DNA of 64,000 bases from G025836975 sp048751585 (GCF_048751585.1 NZ_JAZHOB010000010.1:186001-250000), one strand, 5' to 3'. Shown: positions 16,151-25,577, counted from the first letter of the stretch. The notes: generated from the letters alone by a model not told the origin. Translations and numbers: made by a program.

Positions 16151-18112
16151 TTGGCTATACCACGTTACGACGAAGCATCCATCCGCGTTCTGAAGGGATT
16201 GGAGCCGGTACGGCAACGGCCCGGCATGTATACCCGCACCGACAATCCCCTGCACATACTCCAGGAAGTCATAGACAACGCCGCCGATGAAGCGCTGGCC
16301 GGCTTCGGCAAGCATATACAGGTTACCTTGCACGCCGACAGCAGTGTTTCCATCGAGGATGACGGTCGCGGCATTCCAGTGGGCATGCATGCCGAAGAGC
16401 ACGCCCCGGTGGTCGAACTGGTCTTTACCCGCCTGCATGCGGGCGGGAAGTTCGACAAGAAGGATGGCGGAGCCTACGCCTTCTCGGGCGGCCTGCACGG
16501 GGTGGGCGTATCCGTCACCAACGCGCTGTCCAAGCGGCTGGAAGTACGGGTCTGGCGCGATGGCGCGACACACGAACTGATCTTCGCCGGCGGCGAAGTG
16601 CACACGCCCCTGCGGGCGCTGGAGCCCGTTGGCCGCAGGAAGACCGGGACCCGTGTGCGGGTTTGGCCGGATCCGAAATATTTCGATACGGCCGTCATAC
16701 CGATGGCTGAACTGGTGCATGCGCTGCGCAGCAAGGCGGTATTGCTCAACGGTATCAAGGTGACGCTGCATGTCGAGAAGACCGGCGAAACGCGCGAATG
16801 GCAATATCAGGAAGGCTTGCGCGGCTATCTGGACGAGGCGCTGGGCGATGCCGAGAAGATCATTCCTGTGTTCGAGGGCAAGCAATACGCGGCCCAGGAC
16901 GACGAGTCCTTTGCGCTGGGCGAGGGCGCCCAATGGGTAGTGGCCTGGACGGTCGACGGCGCCGTGGTGCGCGAATCCTATGTCAACCTTATTTCCACGA
17001 CGGCCGGAGGGACCCACGAGGCGGGTCTGCGCGACGGCCTGTTCAACGCCGTCAAATCGTTTGCGGAGCTTCATTCCCTGGTGCCCAAGGGCGTGAAGCT
17101 GCTGTCCGAGGACGTCTTCGCGCGGGCCAGCTTCGTCTTGTCGGCCAAGGTCCTGGATCCGCAGTTCCAGGGGCAGATCAAGGAGCGCCTGAATAGCCGG
17201 GACGCCGTGCGACTGGTCAGCGGCTTCGTCAAGAACGCGCTGGATTTGTGGCTGAGCGCGAACGTCGATTACGGTAAAAAGCTGGCTGAAAGCGCTATCC
17301 GCCAGGCTCAGGCACGGGCGCGCTCGTCGCAGAAGGTGGAAAAGCGCAAGAGTTCCGGTGTGGCCGTCCTGCCGGGTAAGCTGACCGATTGCGAGTCGAA
17401 CGATACGTCGCGCACTGAAGTGTTCCTGGTCGAAGGGGATTCGGCCGGCGGCTCCGCGAAAATGGGCCGCGACAAGGAGTTCCAGGCCATATTGCCTTTG
17501 CGCGGCAAAGTGCTCAATTCCTGGGAGGTCGATCGCGACCGGCTGTTCGCCAATACCGAAATCCACGATATTGCGGTGGCCATCGGGGTCGATCCGCATG
17601 GCCCGGACGATACGGCCGACTTGTCGGGCTTGCGCTACGGGCGCATCTGCATCCTGTCGGACGCCGACGTCGACGGGTCGCACATACAGGTTTTGCTGCT
17701 GACGCTGTTCTTCCGGCATTTCCCCCGACTGGTCGAGGCCGGCCACGTGTTTGTGGCGCGGCCCCCGCTGTTCCGTGTGGATGTGCCCGCGGCGGGCAAG
17801 CGCCCGGCGCGCAAAGTGTATTGCCTGGACCAGGGCGAGCTGGATGCCGTGCAGGACAAGATGCGCAATGAAGGTGTCCGGGAAGGCTCATGGAGCATCA
17901 GCCGCTTCAAGGGACTGGGCGAAATGAGCGCCGAGCAGCTATGGGACACCACCATGAATCCTGATACGCGGCGGCTGATGCCGATAAGCTACGGCGAGCT
18001 GGGCATCGCCGCGACCACGCAGATGTTCGACATGCTGATGGGCAAGGGCGAGTCGGCCCAGCGCCGCACTTGGCTCGAAGAAAAAGGCAATCTGGCCGAG
18101 GTCGACGTTTAA
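16151..18112 (+). CDS. parE: DNA topoisomerase IV subunit B
   Basis: A 653-residue GHKL-type ATPase subunit of topoisomerase IV, which decatenates daughter chromosomes with ParC. Visible motifs: ATP site EVIDNAADEAL and DGRGIPVG, lid GGLHGVGVSVTNAL, and TOPRIM motifs EGDSAGGSAKMGRD and DADVDGSHIQ. I place the start at the TTG of 16151, preceded by GAGAA, because it gives AIPRYDEASIRVLKGLEPV as in relatives. The in-frame ATG at 16091 would add 20 AT-rich codons without family similarity, which look more like leader or promoter sequence. It is 94 bp upstream of parC and probably in the same operon. Confidence 0.93.
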   Translation: MAIPRYDEASIRVLKGLEPVRQRPGMYTRTDNPLHILQEVIDNAADEALAGFGKHIQVTLHADSSVSIEDDGRGIPVGMHAEEHAPVVELVFTRLHAGGKFDKKDGGAYAFSGGLHGVGVSVTNALSKRLEVRVWRDGATHELIFAGGEVHTPLRALEPVGRRKTGTRVRVWPDPKYFDTAVIPMAELVHALRSKAVLLNGIKVTLHVEKTGETREWQYQEGLRGYLDEALGDAEKIIPVFEGKQYAAQDDESFALGEGAQWVVAWTVDGAVVRESYVNLISTTAGGTHEAGLRDGLFNAVKSFAELHSLVPKGVKLLSEDVFARASFVLSAKVLDPQFQGQIKERLNSRDAVRLVSGFVKNALDLWLSANVDYGKKLAESAIRQAQARARSSQKVEKRKSSGVAVLPGKLTDCESNDTSRTEVFLVEGDSAGGSAKMGRDKEFQAILPLRGKVLNSWEVDRDRLFANTEIHDIAVAIGVDPHGPDDTADLSGLRYGRICILSDADVDGSHIQVLLLTLFFRHFPRLVEAGHVFVARPPLFRVDVPAAGKRPARKVYCLDQGELDAVQDKMRNEGVREGSWSISRFKGLGEMSAEQLWDTTMNPDTRRLMPISYGELGIAATTQMFDMLMGKGESAQRRTWLEEKGNLAEVDV

Positions 18113-18206
18113 ACCATGGATGGTCTACCGGCGCGGGCGCTCTCGCTTTATGCGGTTGCGGCGCCCGTCGCGGTTTATTCACGCCCTCCTTACATCGAGA
18201 TAGACA

Positions 18207-20510
18207 ATGGATAGCAATCAAGCAGGCCTGTTCGACCCGGAAAGCGGCGGCGACGGCATTACCCTGGCGCACTATGCCGAACAGGCTTATCTGGATTACG
18301 CGGTGTCGGTGGTTCGGGGCCGCGCCCTGCCCGACGTGGCGGACGGCCAGAAGCCCGTGCAGCGGCGTATTCTTTATGCCATGCAGGCCATGGGGCTTGG
18401 CCCCGGGGCCAAGCCGGTAAAGTCCGCCCGCGTGGTCGGCGACGTACTCGGCAAATACCATCCCCACGGCGACCAGGCCGCCTATGACGCCATGGTCCGG
18501 ATGGCGCAGGACTTCAGCTTGCGCTATCCGCTTATCGACGGCCAGGGCAATTTCGGGTCGCGCGACGGCGACAATGCCGCCGCCATGCGTTATACCGAAG
18601 CGCGCCTGACGCCTTTCGCACGCGTGCTGCTCGACGAGCTGGACGAGGGCACGGTCGATTTCGCGCCGAATTACGATGGCAGCCAAAAGGAGCCGGTGCT
18701 TCTGCCCGCGCGCCTGCCCGTCATGCTGCTGAACGGCGCTTCGGGCATCGCGGTGGGCATGGCGACCGAGATTCCCTCGCACAATCTGCGCGAGGTGGCC
18801 CGCGCTTGCGTCGCGCTGATCCGCAATCCCAAGCTACCGGACGAAGAGCTCTACACCTTGATTCCGGGACCCGACTTCGCGGGCGGCGGACAGATCATTT
18901 CCTCGTCCGCGGAAATAGCCCACGTCTATGCCAGCGGCCGGGGCTCCATCAAGGCGCGGGCCCGCTGGCAATTCGAGGAAATGGCGCGCGGACAATGGCA
19001 ACTGGTGGTAACGGAGTTGCCGCCGGGCACCTCTTCGCAGAAGATTCTTGAGGAAATCGAGGACCGCAGCAATCCCAAGGTCAAGGCGGGCAAGAAAAGC
19101 CTGAGCACCGAGCAGCAACAGACCAAGGCCCTGATCCTGGGCCTGCTGGATGCGGTGCGCGACGAATCCGGTAAAGATGCGGCGGTCCGGCTGGTTTTCG
19201 AACCCAAGACCAGCCGCATCGATCGTGACGAGTTCGTCAATACCCTGCTGGCCCAGACCAGCATGGAAGGCAGCGTTTCATGCAATCTGGTCTGCATCGG
19301 CACGGATGGGCGTCCCGGCCAGCGCGCCTTGAGGCAGGTATTGACCGAGTGGCTGGGATTCCGCGCGCACACCATGACGCGGCGCACCCAATTCCGCCTG
19401 GACAAGGTGACCGATCGCATCCATGTGCTGGAAGGGCGCATGGTGGTCTACCTGAATGTGGACGAGGTCATCCAGACCATACGCGAATCGGACGAGCCGC
19501 GCGCCGCGCTGATGGAGCGCTTCGACCTGTCGGAAAGACAGGCCGAGGACATCCTGGAAATGCGCTTGCGGCAATTGGCGCGGCTGGAAGGCTTCAAGAT
19601 CGAGAAAGAACTGGCGGCCCAGCGGGACGAACAGGCCGCGCTGCGCGAGCTCCTGGAAAACCCCAGCGCGTTCAAGCGCCTGATGATCAAGGAGATCGAA
19701 GCCGATGCCAAGCAGTATGGCGACGATCGGCGCACCCTGATCGAAGCGGCCGAGCGCGCGGTGCTCGAGACGCGCGTCGTCGAAGAGCCTGTTACGGTCA
19801 TCATCTCGCAAAAGGGATGGCTGCGCGCGCGGCAGGGCCACGGCCACGATGCCGCGCAATTCGGCTTCAAGGCGGGCGATGCCCTGTACGATGCCATCGA
19901 ATGCCTCAGCACCGACGAACTGGTGGCCTTTTCCAATACCGGCCGGGTATACACCGTTGCGGTCTCCAGCCTGCCCTCGGCACGGGGCGACGGCCAGCCC
20001 ATTACGGCCATGGTCGAGACCGAACATGGCGCCCGCATTGTCCATATGATTGCGGGGAATCCGGGGCGGCGCTATGTGTTGGGCACCCAATCGGGCTACG
20101 GTTTCATGACGACGCTCAAAGACCTGACGACGCGCCAGCGCGCCGGCAAGCAGTTCATTACCCTGGAAAAGGGCGATGTGCTGCAAAAACCCATCCTGCT
20201 GCGCGACACAGATCGCCAACTGGCTCTGCTGTCCCGGAAGGGCAAATTCCTGGTGATAGAACTTGCCGAACTGAAGACGCTGTCGGGAGGCGGGCGCGGC
20301 ACCATACTGATGGCGCTGGATGCGGGCGATGCGCTGGAGCAGTGGGTGGCCGCCGGGCCGGCGGGCGTGGTGGCCAGCGGCGTCTACCGCAACAAGGAAA
20401 CGTCCCTGGTGCTGGACGGTGAGGCCTTGGCCGAGTATGTGGGCAAGCGGGCTCGCAAGGGAAAAGTCTTGTCGATCAAGGTGAAGCAACCTACACTTTC
20501 CGCCGCCTAG
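18207..20510 (+). CDS. parC: DNA topoisomerase IV subunit A
   Basis: A 767-residue DNA breakage-reunion subunit. The catalytic tyrosine is Tyr129 (AAMRYTEARL), and the isoleucine/DNA-gate region is intact; the C-terminal beta-pinwheel domain follows from about residue 500. In the quinolone region the sequence reads HPHGDQAAYDA, so Gln90 and Asp94 stand where E. coli ParC has Ser80 and Glu84. The ATG at 18207 is preceded by a weak ribosome binding site. It follows parE in the same direction. Confidence 0.96.
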   Translation: MDSNQAGLFDPESGGDGITLAHYAEQAYLDYAVSVVRGRALPDVADGQKPVQRRILYAMQAMGLGPGAKPVKSARVVGDVLGKYHPHGDQAAYDAMVRMAQDFSLRYPLIDGQGNFGSRDGDNAAAMRYTEARLTPFARVLLDELDEGTVDFAPNYDGSQKEPVLLPARLPVMLLNGASGIAVGMATEIPSHNLREVARACVALIRNPKLPDEELYTLIPGPDFAGGGQIISSSAEIAHVYASGRGSIKARARWQFEEMARGQWQLVVTELPPGTSSQKILEEIEDRSNPKVKAGKKSLSTEQQQTKALILGLLDAVRDESGKDAAVRLVFEPKTSRIDRDEFVNTLLAQTSMEGSVSCNLVCIGTDGRPGQRALRQVLTEWLGFRAHTMTRRTQFRLDKVTDRIHVLEGRMVVYLNVDEVIQTIRESDEPRAALMERFDLSERQAEDILEMRLRQLARLEGFKIEKELAAQRDEQAALRELLENPSAFKRLMIKEIEADAKQYGDDRRTLIEAAERAVLETRVVEEPVTVIISQKGWLRARQGHGHDAAQFGFKAGDALYDAIECLSTDELVAFSNTGRVYTVAVSSLPSARGDGQPITAMVETEHGARIVHMIAGNPGRRYVLGTQSGYGFMTTLKDLTTRQRAGKQFITLEKGDVLQKPILLRDTDRQLALLSRKGKFLVIELAELKTLSGGGRGTILMALDAGDALEQWVAAGPAGVVASGVYRNKETSLVLDGEALAEYVGKRARKGKVLSIKVKQPTLSAA

Positions 20511-20563
20511 GCCATCCGGCTTAAAATGGCGGTATTTTCGTTTATCTTTCATTATTGGGCGTC

Positions 20564-21601
20564 ATGAGTTTCAAGGTCACAGTTCAACCCAGCCAGCACG
20601 AGTTCACAGTCGAAGAGGGGCAGTCCGTCTTGGATGGCGCCCTGGCCGCAGGCATTGTCTTGCCATACAGCTGCCGCAACGGCGCGTGCTCCACCTGCAA
20701 GGGCAAGGTGATTGAAGGGTCGTACGACGCCGGAGCAAGCCCGGCGCAAATCCTGTCGCCTGAAGACCTGGAGCATGGCTATACCTTGTTTTGCCAGGCC
20801 CGGCCCAGCTCCGACCTGACGATAGAGGCCCATGAAATCCGCATGGCCAGCGACATCCAGATCCGCAAGATGCCGGCCCGTGTCATGGGATTGGAAAAGG
20901 CCACCGACGATGTCATGCTCGTCAAGCTGCAATTGCCCGCGGCGGACCCTTTCCGGTACTACGCCGGCCAGTACATCGAGTTCATCCTGAAGGATGGGCG
21001 CCGGCGCAGTTATTCCATGGCCACGACGCCCAATGAAAACAATCTGGTTGAATTGCACATACGGCATACGTCGGGCGGTGTGTTCACCGACCATGTGTTC
21101 GGCGCGGGCGAAACGCAAATGAAGGTGCGCGAGATTCTGCGCGTCGAAGGGCCGTTCGGCTCGTTCTTCCTGCGCGAAGACAACCCAAAGCCCCTGGTAT
21201 TCCTGGCCAGCGGCACGGGTTTTGCGCCGATCAAGGCCATCGTCGAGCGTATGATAGTCAATGGCGACCGGCGCAAGACAGTCTTGTATTGGGGTGGCCG
21301 ACGTCCGGCTGACCTTTACATGCACGAGCTGGCGCAACAGTGGACGAAAGACCTGCCCGACTTCAGCTATGTGCCCGTGGTATCCGAGGCATTGCCCGAG
21401 GACGGCTGGACGGGCCGCCAGGGCTTTGTGCATCAGGCCGTGCTGCAAGATATTCCCGACTTGTCGGGACATCAGGTGTATGCCTGCGGCGCACCGGTCA
21501 TGGTCGATAGCGCGCGCCGGGATTTCATTCAACTGAACGGCTTGCCCGAAGACGAATTCTTTGCTGACGCGTTCACGACCGAGGCCCATGTCGCCGAGTA
21601 G
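20564..21601 (+). CDS. Ferredoxin-fused NAD(P)H flavin reductase (CDP-6-deoxy-delta-3,4-glucoseen reductase-like)
   Basis: A 345-residue electron-transfer protein with three parts: an N-terminal plant-type [2Fe-2S] ferredoxin domain (Cys37, Cys42, Cys45 and Cys77), a FAD-binding barrel (RRSYSMATTP, around 145), and a C-terminal NAD-binding domain (VFLASGTGFAPIKAI; C-terminal VYACGAP). It is commonly annotated as CDP-6-deoxy-delta-3,4-glucoseen reductase, but the architecture is shared by many oxygenase reductases and no deoxysugar genes are nearby, so the partner is unknown. The ATG at 20564 gives the standard ferredoxin start. It is 53 bp after parC. Confidence 0.85.
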   Translation: MSFKVTVQPSQHEFTVEEGQSVLDGALAAGIVLPYSCRNGACSTCKGKVIEGSYDAGASPAQILSPEDLEHGYTLFCQARPSSDLTIEAHEIRMASDIQIRKMPARVMGLEKATDDVMLVKLQLPAADPFRYYAGQYIEFILKDGRRRSYSMATTPNENNLVELHIRHTSGGVFTDHVFGAGETQMKVREILRVEGPFGSFFLREDNPKPLVFLASGTGFAPIKAIVERMIVNGDRRKTVLYWGGRRPADLYMHELAQQWTKDLPDFSYVPVVSEALPEDGWTGRQGFVHQAVLQDIPDLSGHQVYACGAPVMVDSARRDFIQLNGLPEDEFFADAFTTEAHVAE

Positions 21602-21682
21602 GCTTATGGCAAGCGGTAAGGGCGCCGGTGCGAGGCGGACTCTTCGCGGTATGCCGTCCAATCAGCGTTAAAGGACAGGACA

Positions 21683-22936
21683 ATGAGGATAGCAGTACTG
21701 GGCAGCGGCGTGATCGGAACGTCGACGGCATGGTGGCTGAAGCAGGCTGGCCATGATGTGGTTGTCATCGATCGCGAAAGCGGCCCCGCCCAGGAAACCA
21801 GCCGCGCCAATGGCTGCCAGATTTCCGTGTCGTATTCCGAACCGTGGGCCAATCCGCAGGCCCCCCTCAAGCTTGCGCGCTGGCTGTTCAAGGACGATTC
21901 GCCCATTGTCTTCCGGCCCAGCTTCGATCTAAGGCAATGGTGGTGGGGATTGCAATTTCTGCGCGAATGCCTGCCCGGCAGGCTGGCGCCGAATATCCGC
22001 GCGATGGTGCGCATGTCGGAATACAGCCGCGGCACGCTGCAGGCGATGCGGCGCGAACTGGGCATCGAATACAACCACCTGGAACGCGGCATACTCAATT
22101 TTTATCGCAATCAGTCCGAGTTCGAGGATTCCCAGAGGATGGCGGGCGTGATGCGCGATTTCGGCGTGGACCGCCGTATTGTCACGACCGATGAAATCAT
22201 TCAGCTGGAACCCGCATTGGCGCCGGTGCGCGACAGCATTGTGGGCGGCGACTACACGGCCGAGGACGAAACCGGCGACATCTATCTGTTCACCAAGGCG
22301 CTGGCCGAGAAAGCCGAGCGCGCGGGAGTGGAATTCCGGTTTTCCACTCAATTGAGCCGCCTGGTGTCGGTGGGGGGGCGGATAGAAGGGGCGGAAGTGA
22401 TTCGGCCCGACGGCCTGTACGATACCGTGCGGGCCGACGCTTATGTGGCGGCGCTGGGCTCGTTTACGCCCTGGTTTGTGTCGCCACTGGGCGTACCGTG
22501 CAATGTGTATCCGGCCAAGGGCTATTCGGCAACATTCGATATCGTGGATCCGGCGGCCGCCCCGACGGTCAGCCTGACCGACAGCGCGCATAAGGTCGTC
22601 TACAGCCGCTTGGGCAATCAATTGCGCATGGCGGGGACGGCGGAGCTTTCAGGCTACTCGCGCGCGCTTAATACAATCCGTTGCGATAATATGACGCGGC
22701 TTGCGAAGGAGTTGTTCCCAAGCGCGCTTGATTTTGATAATGTGTGCTACTGGTCGGGCCTGCGCCCCACGACACCTTCAAACGTCCCGCTTATTGGCAG
22801 AACCAAGATTCAGAACCTGTATCTGAATACCGGTCACGGTACCTTGGGATGGACCATGGGGGTGGGGTCGGGGCGTGCGCTGGCGGACCTTATCTCGGGC
22901 CGCAAGCCCGAACCTGAATTTCCTTTCCTAGGTTAA
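21683..22936 (+). CDS. dadA: D-amino acid dehydrogenase small subunit
   Basis: A 417-residue FAD-dependent oxidoreductase of the DadA family, which deaminates D-amino acids (typically D-alanine) to keto acids and passes electrons to the respiratory chain at the inner membrane. The N-terminal dinucleotide motif is intact (AVLGSGVIGTSTAWWL, residues 4-19), followed by TSRANGCQIS, the usual DadA substrate/FAD block; the C-terminus has GLRPTTPSNVPLIGRT and HGTLGWTMGVGSGR. No racemase gene (dadX) is adjacent. A gene for a solute-binding protein starts 7 bp downstream, which suggests joint transcription. Confidence 0.92.
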   Translation: MRIAVLGSGVIGTSTAWWLKQAGHDVVVIDRESGPAQETSRANGCQISVSYSEPWANPQAPLKLARWLFKDDSPIVFRPSFDLRQWWWGLQFLRECLPGRLAPNIRAMVRMSEYSRGTLQAMRRELGIEYNHLERGILNFYRNQSEFEDSQRMAGVMRDFGVDRRIVTTDEIIQLEPALAPVRDSIVGGDYTAEDETGDIYLFTKALAEKAERAGVEFRFSTQLSRLVSVGGRIEGAEVIRPDGLYDTVRADAYVAALGSFTPWFVSPLGVPCNVYPAKGYSATFDIVDPAAAPTVSLTDSAHKVVYSRLGNQLRMAGTAELSGYSRALNTIRCDNMTRLAKELFPSALDFDNVCYWSGLRPTTPSNVPLIGRTKIQNLYLNTGHGTLGWTMGVGSGRALADLISGRKPEPEFPFLG

Positions 22937-22943
22937 ATTTAAT

Positions 22944-24263
22944 ATGAAATTACACTGGCTTTACGGCGCCCTGTTTTCCGGGCGCAAGCTTGCGTGGGCA
23001 AGTGCGGGCGCAATGTTGCTGACATCGATGGCAGCGTCGGCCGCCACCGAGGTTCGAGTCTGGCATTCGCTCAGCCCGTACAACAAGGAAGTCTTCGAGA
23101 GCCTGGTCAAGGATTTCAACCGCGACCAGAAAGAGGTCACGGTCAAGCTTAAAGCTTTCGGTAGTGAAGAAGAAATAGAAGCGGCGCTGGACGCCGCCAA
23201 GAAGCGCGACGACAGGCCGCAATTGGTGCAATTGGACGATGACCGCGCACCCGACGAGGTAGCCGGCCGTTCGTATATCCAGCCCTTGCACGCCTTGCTG
23301 GCCAAGTACCCCATCAAGGACGCAAAGTGGTTCCTGTCGGAGCAGAATACATTTGCACGCGACAGCAAGGGCAGGCTGGTGGCATTCCCTTATATGGTGG
23401 ACGTGCCTGTCATGTTCTACAACATCGATGCCTTCAAGAAGGCCGATCTCAAGCCGACGGTTCCTCAGCGGGCCTGGAATGGACTGCAGGATCAGTTGGT
23501 TACGCTGGCCAACAATGGATCGCGCAACTGTCCGTTGACGTCGGACCAGCCGGTGTCGATCAATCTGGAAAACCTGGCGGCGGTGAATAACCAGCTTTAT
23601 GCCAGCAACGATAATGGCTTGAAGGCAAAGAGCAAGCCGGCGTTCAGCTTCGACTCCATGTACATACGGCATCTTTCGCTGATGATCAGCTGGGTCCGTT
23701 CCGAACTGATGGTGAAGCCGGAATTCGATTCGGTGGCCACCAAGCGTTTTGCGGGCCGCGAATGCGCGGTGCTTCTTTCGACGTCGGGCAATCTGGGTTA
23801 TTTCAAGAATTCGAAGAAGCTGGATTTTGCGATAAGCGGGCTGCCTTATTATCCGCAGGTCACGCAAAAACCGGGCAATCCTTTCGTGGGCGGTTCGGCG
23901 TTGTGGGTGACGGCGGGGCAGTCCAAGGACAGCGATGCGGCCAGCGCGCAGTTTTTGGCCTGGCTTGCGCAGCCGAAGCGGGCGGCCGAGTGGTATCAAA
24001 ACACGGGTTTCCTGCCTTTGACGGAGCAGGCGTTCGCACAGACGGATAACGGGTATTACAAGGATCTGGGCGATTGGAAGCAACTGGTGGCGGCCAATGC
24101 CAAGAATCCCGGCGCCAACAGCCGCGGTTTCAGGATCGATAATTATCCCCAGATTCGGGCGATGTTCCACGCTACGCTGGAGAAGGCCCTGAGCGGGAAT
24201 CAGCCTGCGCCGACGGCATTGAACACGGCGGCGGTCGAGGCCGGGAAGCTGATGCGGAAGTAG
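22944..24263 (+). CDS. UgpB-like extracellular solute-binding protein (orphan)
   Basis: A 439-residue ABC-transporter solute-binding protein of the family-1 (sugar or glycerol-3-phosphate) type, with a Sec signal peptide ending about residue 34 (SMAASAA). The mature start TEVRVWHSLSPYNKEVFESL and the region FPYMVDVPVMFYN are typical of UgpB-like proteins. The substrate cannot be read from sequence. No permease or ATPase gene lies nearby, so it must work with a distant transporter or serve another role. It begins 7 bp after dadA and ends with a clear terminator at 24286-24318. Confidence 0.85.
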   Translation: MKLHWLYGALFSGRKLAWASAGAMLLTSMAASAATEVRVWHSLSPYNKEVFESLVKDFNRDQKEVTVKLKAFGSEEEIEAALDAAKKRDDRPQLVQLDDDRAPDEVAGRSYIQPLHALLAKYPIKDAKWFLSEQNTFARDSKGRLVAFPYMVDVPVMFYNIDAFKKADLKPTVPQRAWNGLQDQLVTLANNGSRNCPLTSDQPVSINLENLAAVNNQLYASNDNGLKAKSKPAFSFDSMYIRHLSLMISWVRSELMVKPEFDSVATKRFAGRECAVLLSTSGNLGYFKNSKKLDFAISGLPYYPQVTQKPGNPFVGGSALWVTAGQSKDSDAASAQFLAWLAQPKRAAEWYQNTGFLPLTEQAFAQTDNGYYKDLGDWKQLVAANAKNPGANSRGFRIDNYPQIRAMFHATLEKALSGNQPAPTALNTAAVEAGKLMRK

Positions 24264-24623
24264 CCGCTGCTTTAATTGTTTGGAAGGCGCCGTCTCTTTT
24301 TGGGGCGGCGTTTTTTTTGCCCTTGCGGTGGCTGTGGGAGGACTATGGATCCGTTGTGGTAACGGTCTCTATAAACACGGCTGCATACGGGTTTGATCGC
24401 CGGTGGTTGGCTTGATGGGTGGGTAAATACAGCCTGGATGTGTCTGTGTCTTTAACCGATTTTTTTTTAAGCAGATCATTGTTTTTTATTGGTTTTTTCG
24501 CGATCAATGGCGCGATAAAAAATTCTATCCGTATATCTCGGTCTGGCGGGCCTGGGCCGATCGCAAGCAAGATGAGCAGCAATGCCGATGTTGGGCGGGG
24601 ATGACTTGTTTTGGGTGCGAACG
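24264..24623. other. AT-rich spacer before the type IVb pilus operon
   Basis: After the terminator at 24286-24318 there is no credible gene until 24624. The part from about 24440 to 24540 is strikingly AT-rich for this genome, with runs of T and A and a possible weak promoter (TTGGTT at 24489, GATAAA at 24514, spacing 19). It may hold the pil operon promoter or mark an insertion boundary. Confidence 0.5.
24286..24318 (+). terminator. Intrinsic terminator after the solute-binding protein gene
   Basis: A GC stem (24288-24294 CGCCGTC with 24304-24310 GGCGGCG, one G-U pair) followed by eight T's at 24311-24318, 22 bp after the stop codon. It separates dadA and the binding protein from the pilus operon. 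Confidence 0.85.
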
Positions 24624-25577
24624 ATGGCCAGATTGATTGCTGCGTTTTTGTTGCTTGGTTTATTGCCGGCTTGCGCCGGCGTACATGATTGGCCCTCGTT
24701 TGTGCAAGCGATCCGGGCTGATAAGACCGGGGCGGTCCAGTACAACTTCGATTGGGAACTGTCGGGCCACAGGGCGGTGGCGCCCGTGCAGGTTTTCGAT
24801 GATGGCCGCAAGACCTGGCTGCAATTTCCGCCGCAACAGCCCGTGCCGGCGATTTTCGCGGACAGCGCCCAGGGCGGCAGGCCGCTGGCGTATACCCGCG
24901 AAGGGCCGTATGTGGTGCTGCAAGGCGTATGGCCGGTCCTGATCTTGCGCGGCGGCCATCTTAAAAGCACGATACGGCGCCCAGAAAGGGTGAAGGCGGC
25001 GGCCGGACCGGAGCCGGGCGCCGATGCGCTGGCTGTTGTCCCAAGCGCCGCGCTTGCACCGGCCGTCTCGACTCTGCCAGTGAGTCCAGCGAATTCAGTG
25101 AGTCCAGCACGCCAGGCTGAAATACCAGCTTCGGTGCCGACTGCGACGCCAAATTCGGCCAAGGCTGAAAGAAAGGACCTTGCCGCGGGGCCTGCGGGTC
25201 GGGTTTTGGTCGAGGCGCCATCGCCGGCGCTGGCCACTGCGCTTACGGCGGCCAGTTTCGACCTGTCGGACGCTGTGCCGGCCGGCGGCTATCAGGTCAG
25301 CCCGCAAGACGTCACACTAAGATCGGCGCTGGTTCGATGGGCGCGGCAGGGGGGCTGGACATTCGAGCCGGAGCATTGGGCCATCGATGCGGATATACCC
25401 ATCGTCGGCACGGCCAGTTTCGAAGCCGATTTCAAGCTGGCGGTGCGCGAACTCGTGGCCTCGACAGAGCTATCCGACCGGCCGGCGCAGCCATGCTTTT
25501 ATTCCAATCAGGTATTGCGCATTGTGCCGTATGCGCAACCTTGCGACCGTACTGTCGGTGCAACGAGGCCGTCATGA
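24624..25577 (+). CDS. pilL: PilL-like lipoprotein: VirB9-like N-terminus plus TcpQ-like C-terminus
   Basis: A 317-residue predicted lipoprotein: signal peptide with lipobox LPAC. Residues about 30-115 resemble the beta-rich domain of VirB9/TrbG/CagX (VFDDGRKTWLQFPP, PAIF, YVVLQGVWPVLILRGG). A long Ala/Pro/Ser-rich linker follows (about 120-220), and the last 100 residues look like the TcpQ/PilL C-terminal domain (YQVSPQDVTLRSALVRWARQ ... VLRIVPYAQPC), which in toxin-coregulated and R64 pili assists the secretin. I start at the ATG of 24624 because it gives an immediate lipoprotein signal; an upstream in-frame Met exists at 24582. The stop overlaps the pilN start (ATGA). Confidence 0.78.
   Translation: MARLIAAFLLLGLLPACAGVHDWPSFVQAIRADKTGAVQYNFDWELSGHRAVAPVQVFDDGRKTWLQFPPQQPVPAIFADSAQGGRPLAYTREGPYVVLQGVWPVLILRGGHLKSTIRRPERVKAAAGPEPGADALAVVPSAALAPAVSTLPVSPANSVSPARQAEIPASVPTATPNSAKAERKDLAAGPAGRVLVEAPSPALATALTAASFDLSDAVPAGGYQVSPQDVTLRSALVRWARQGGWTFEPEHWAIDADIPIVGTASFEADFKLAVRELVASTELSDRPAQPCFYSNQVLRIVPYAQPCDRTVGATRPS

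Noticed and set aside
25337..25573. Upstream in-frame extension of pilN
   Set aside because: It overlaps the end of pilL and would bury the lipoprotein signal; the ATG at 25574 gives a proper lipobox.
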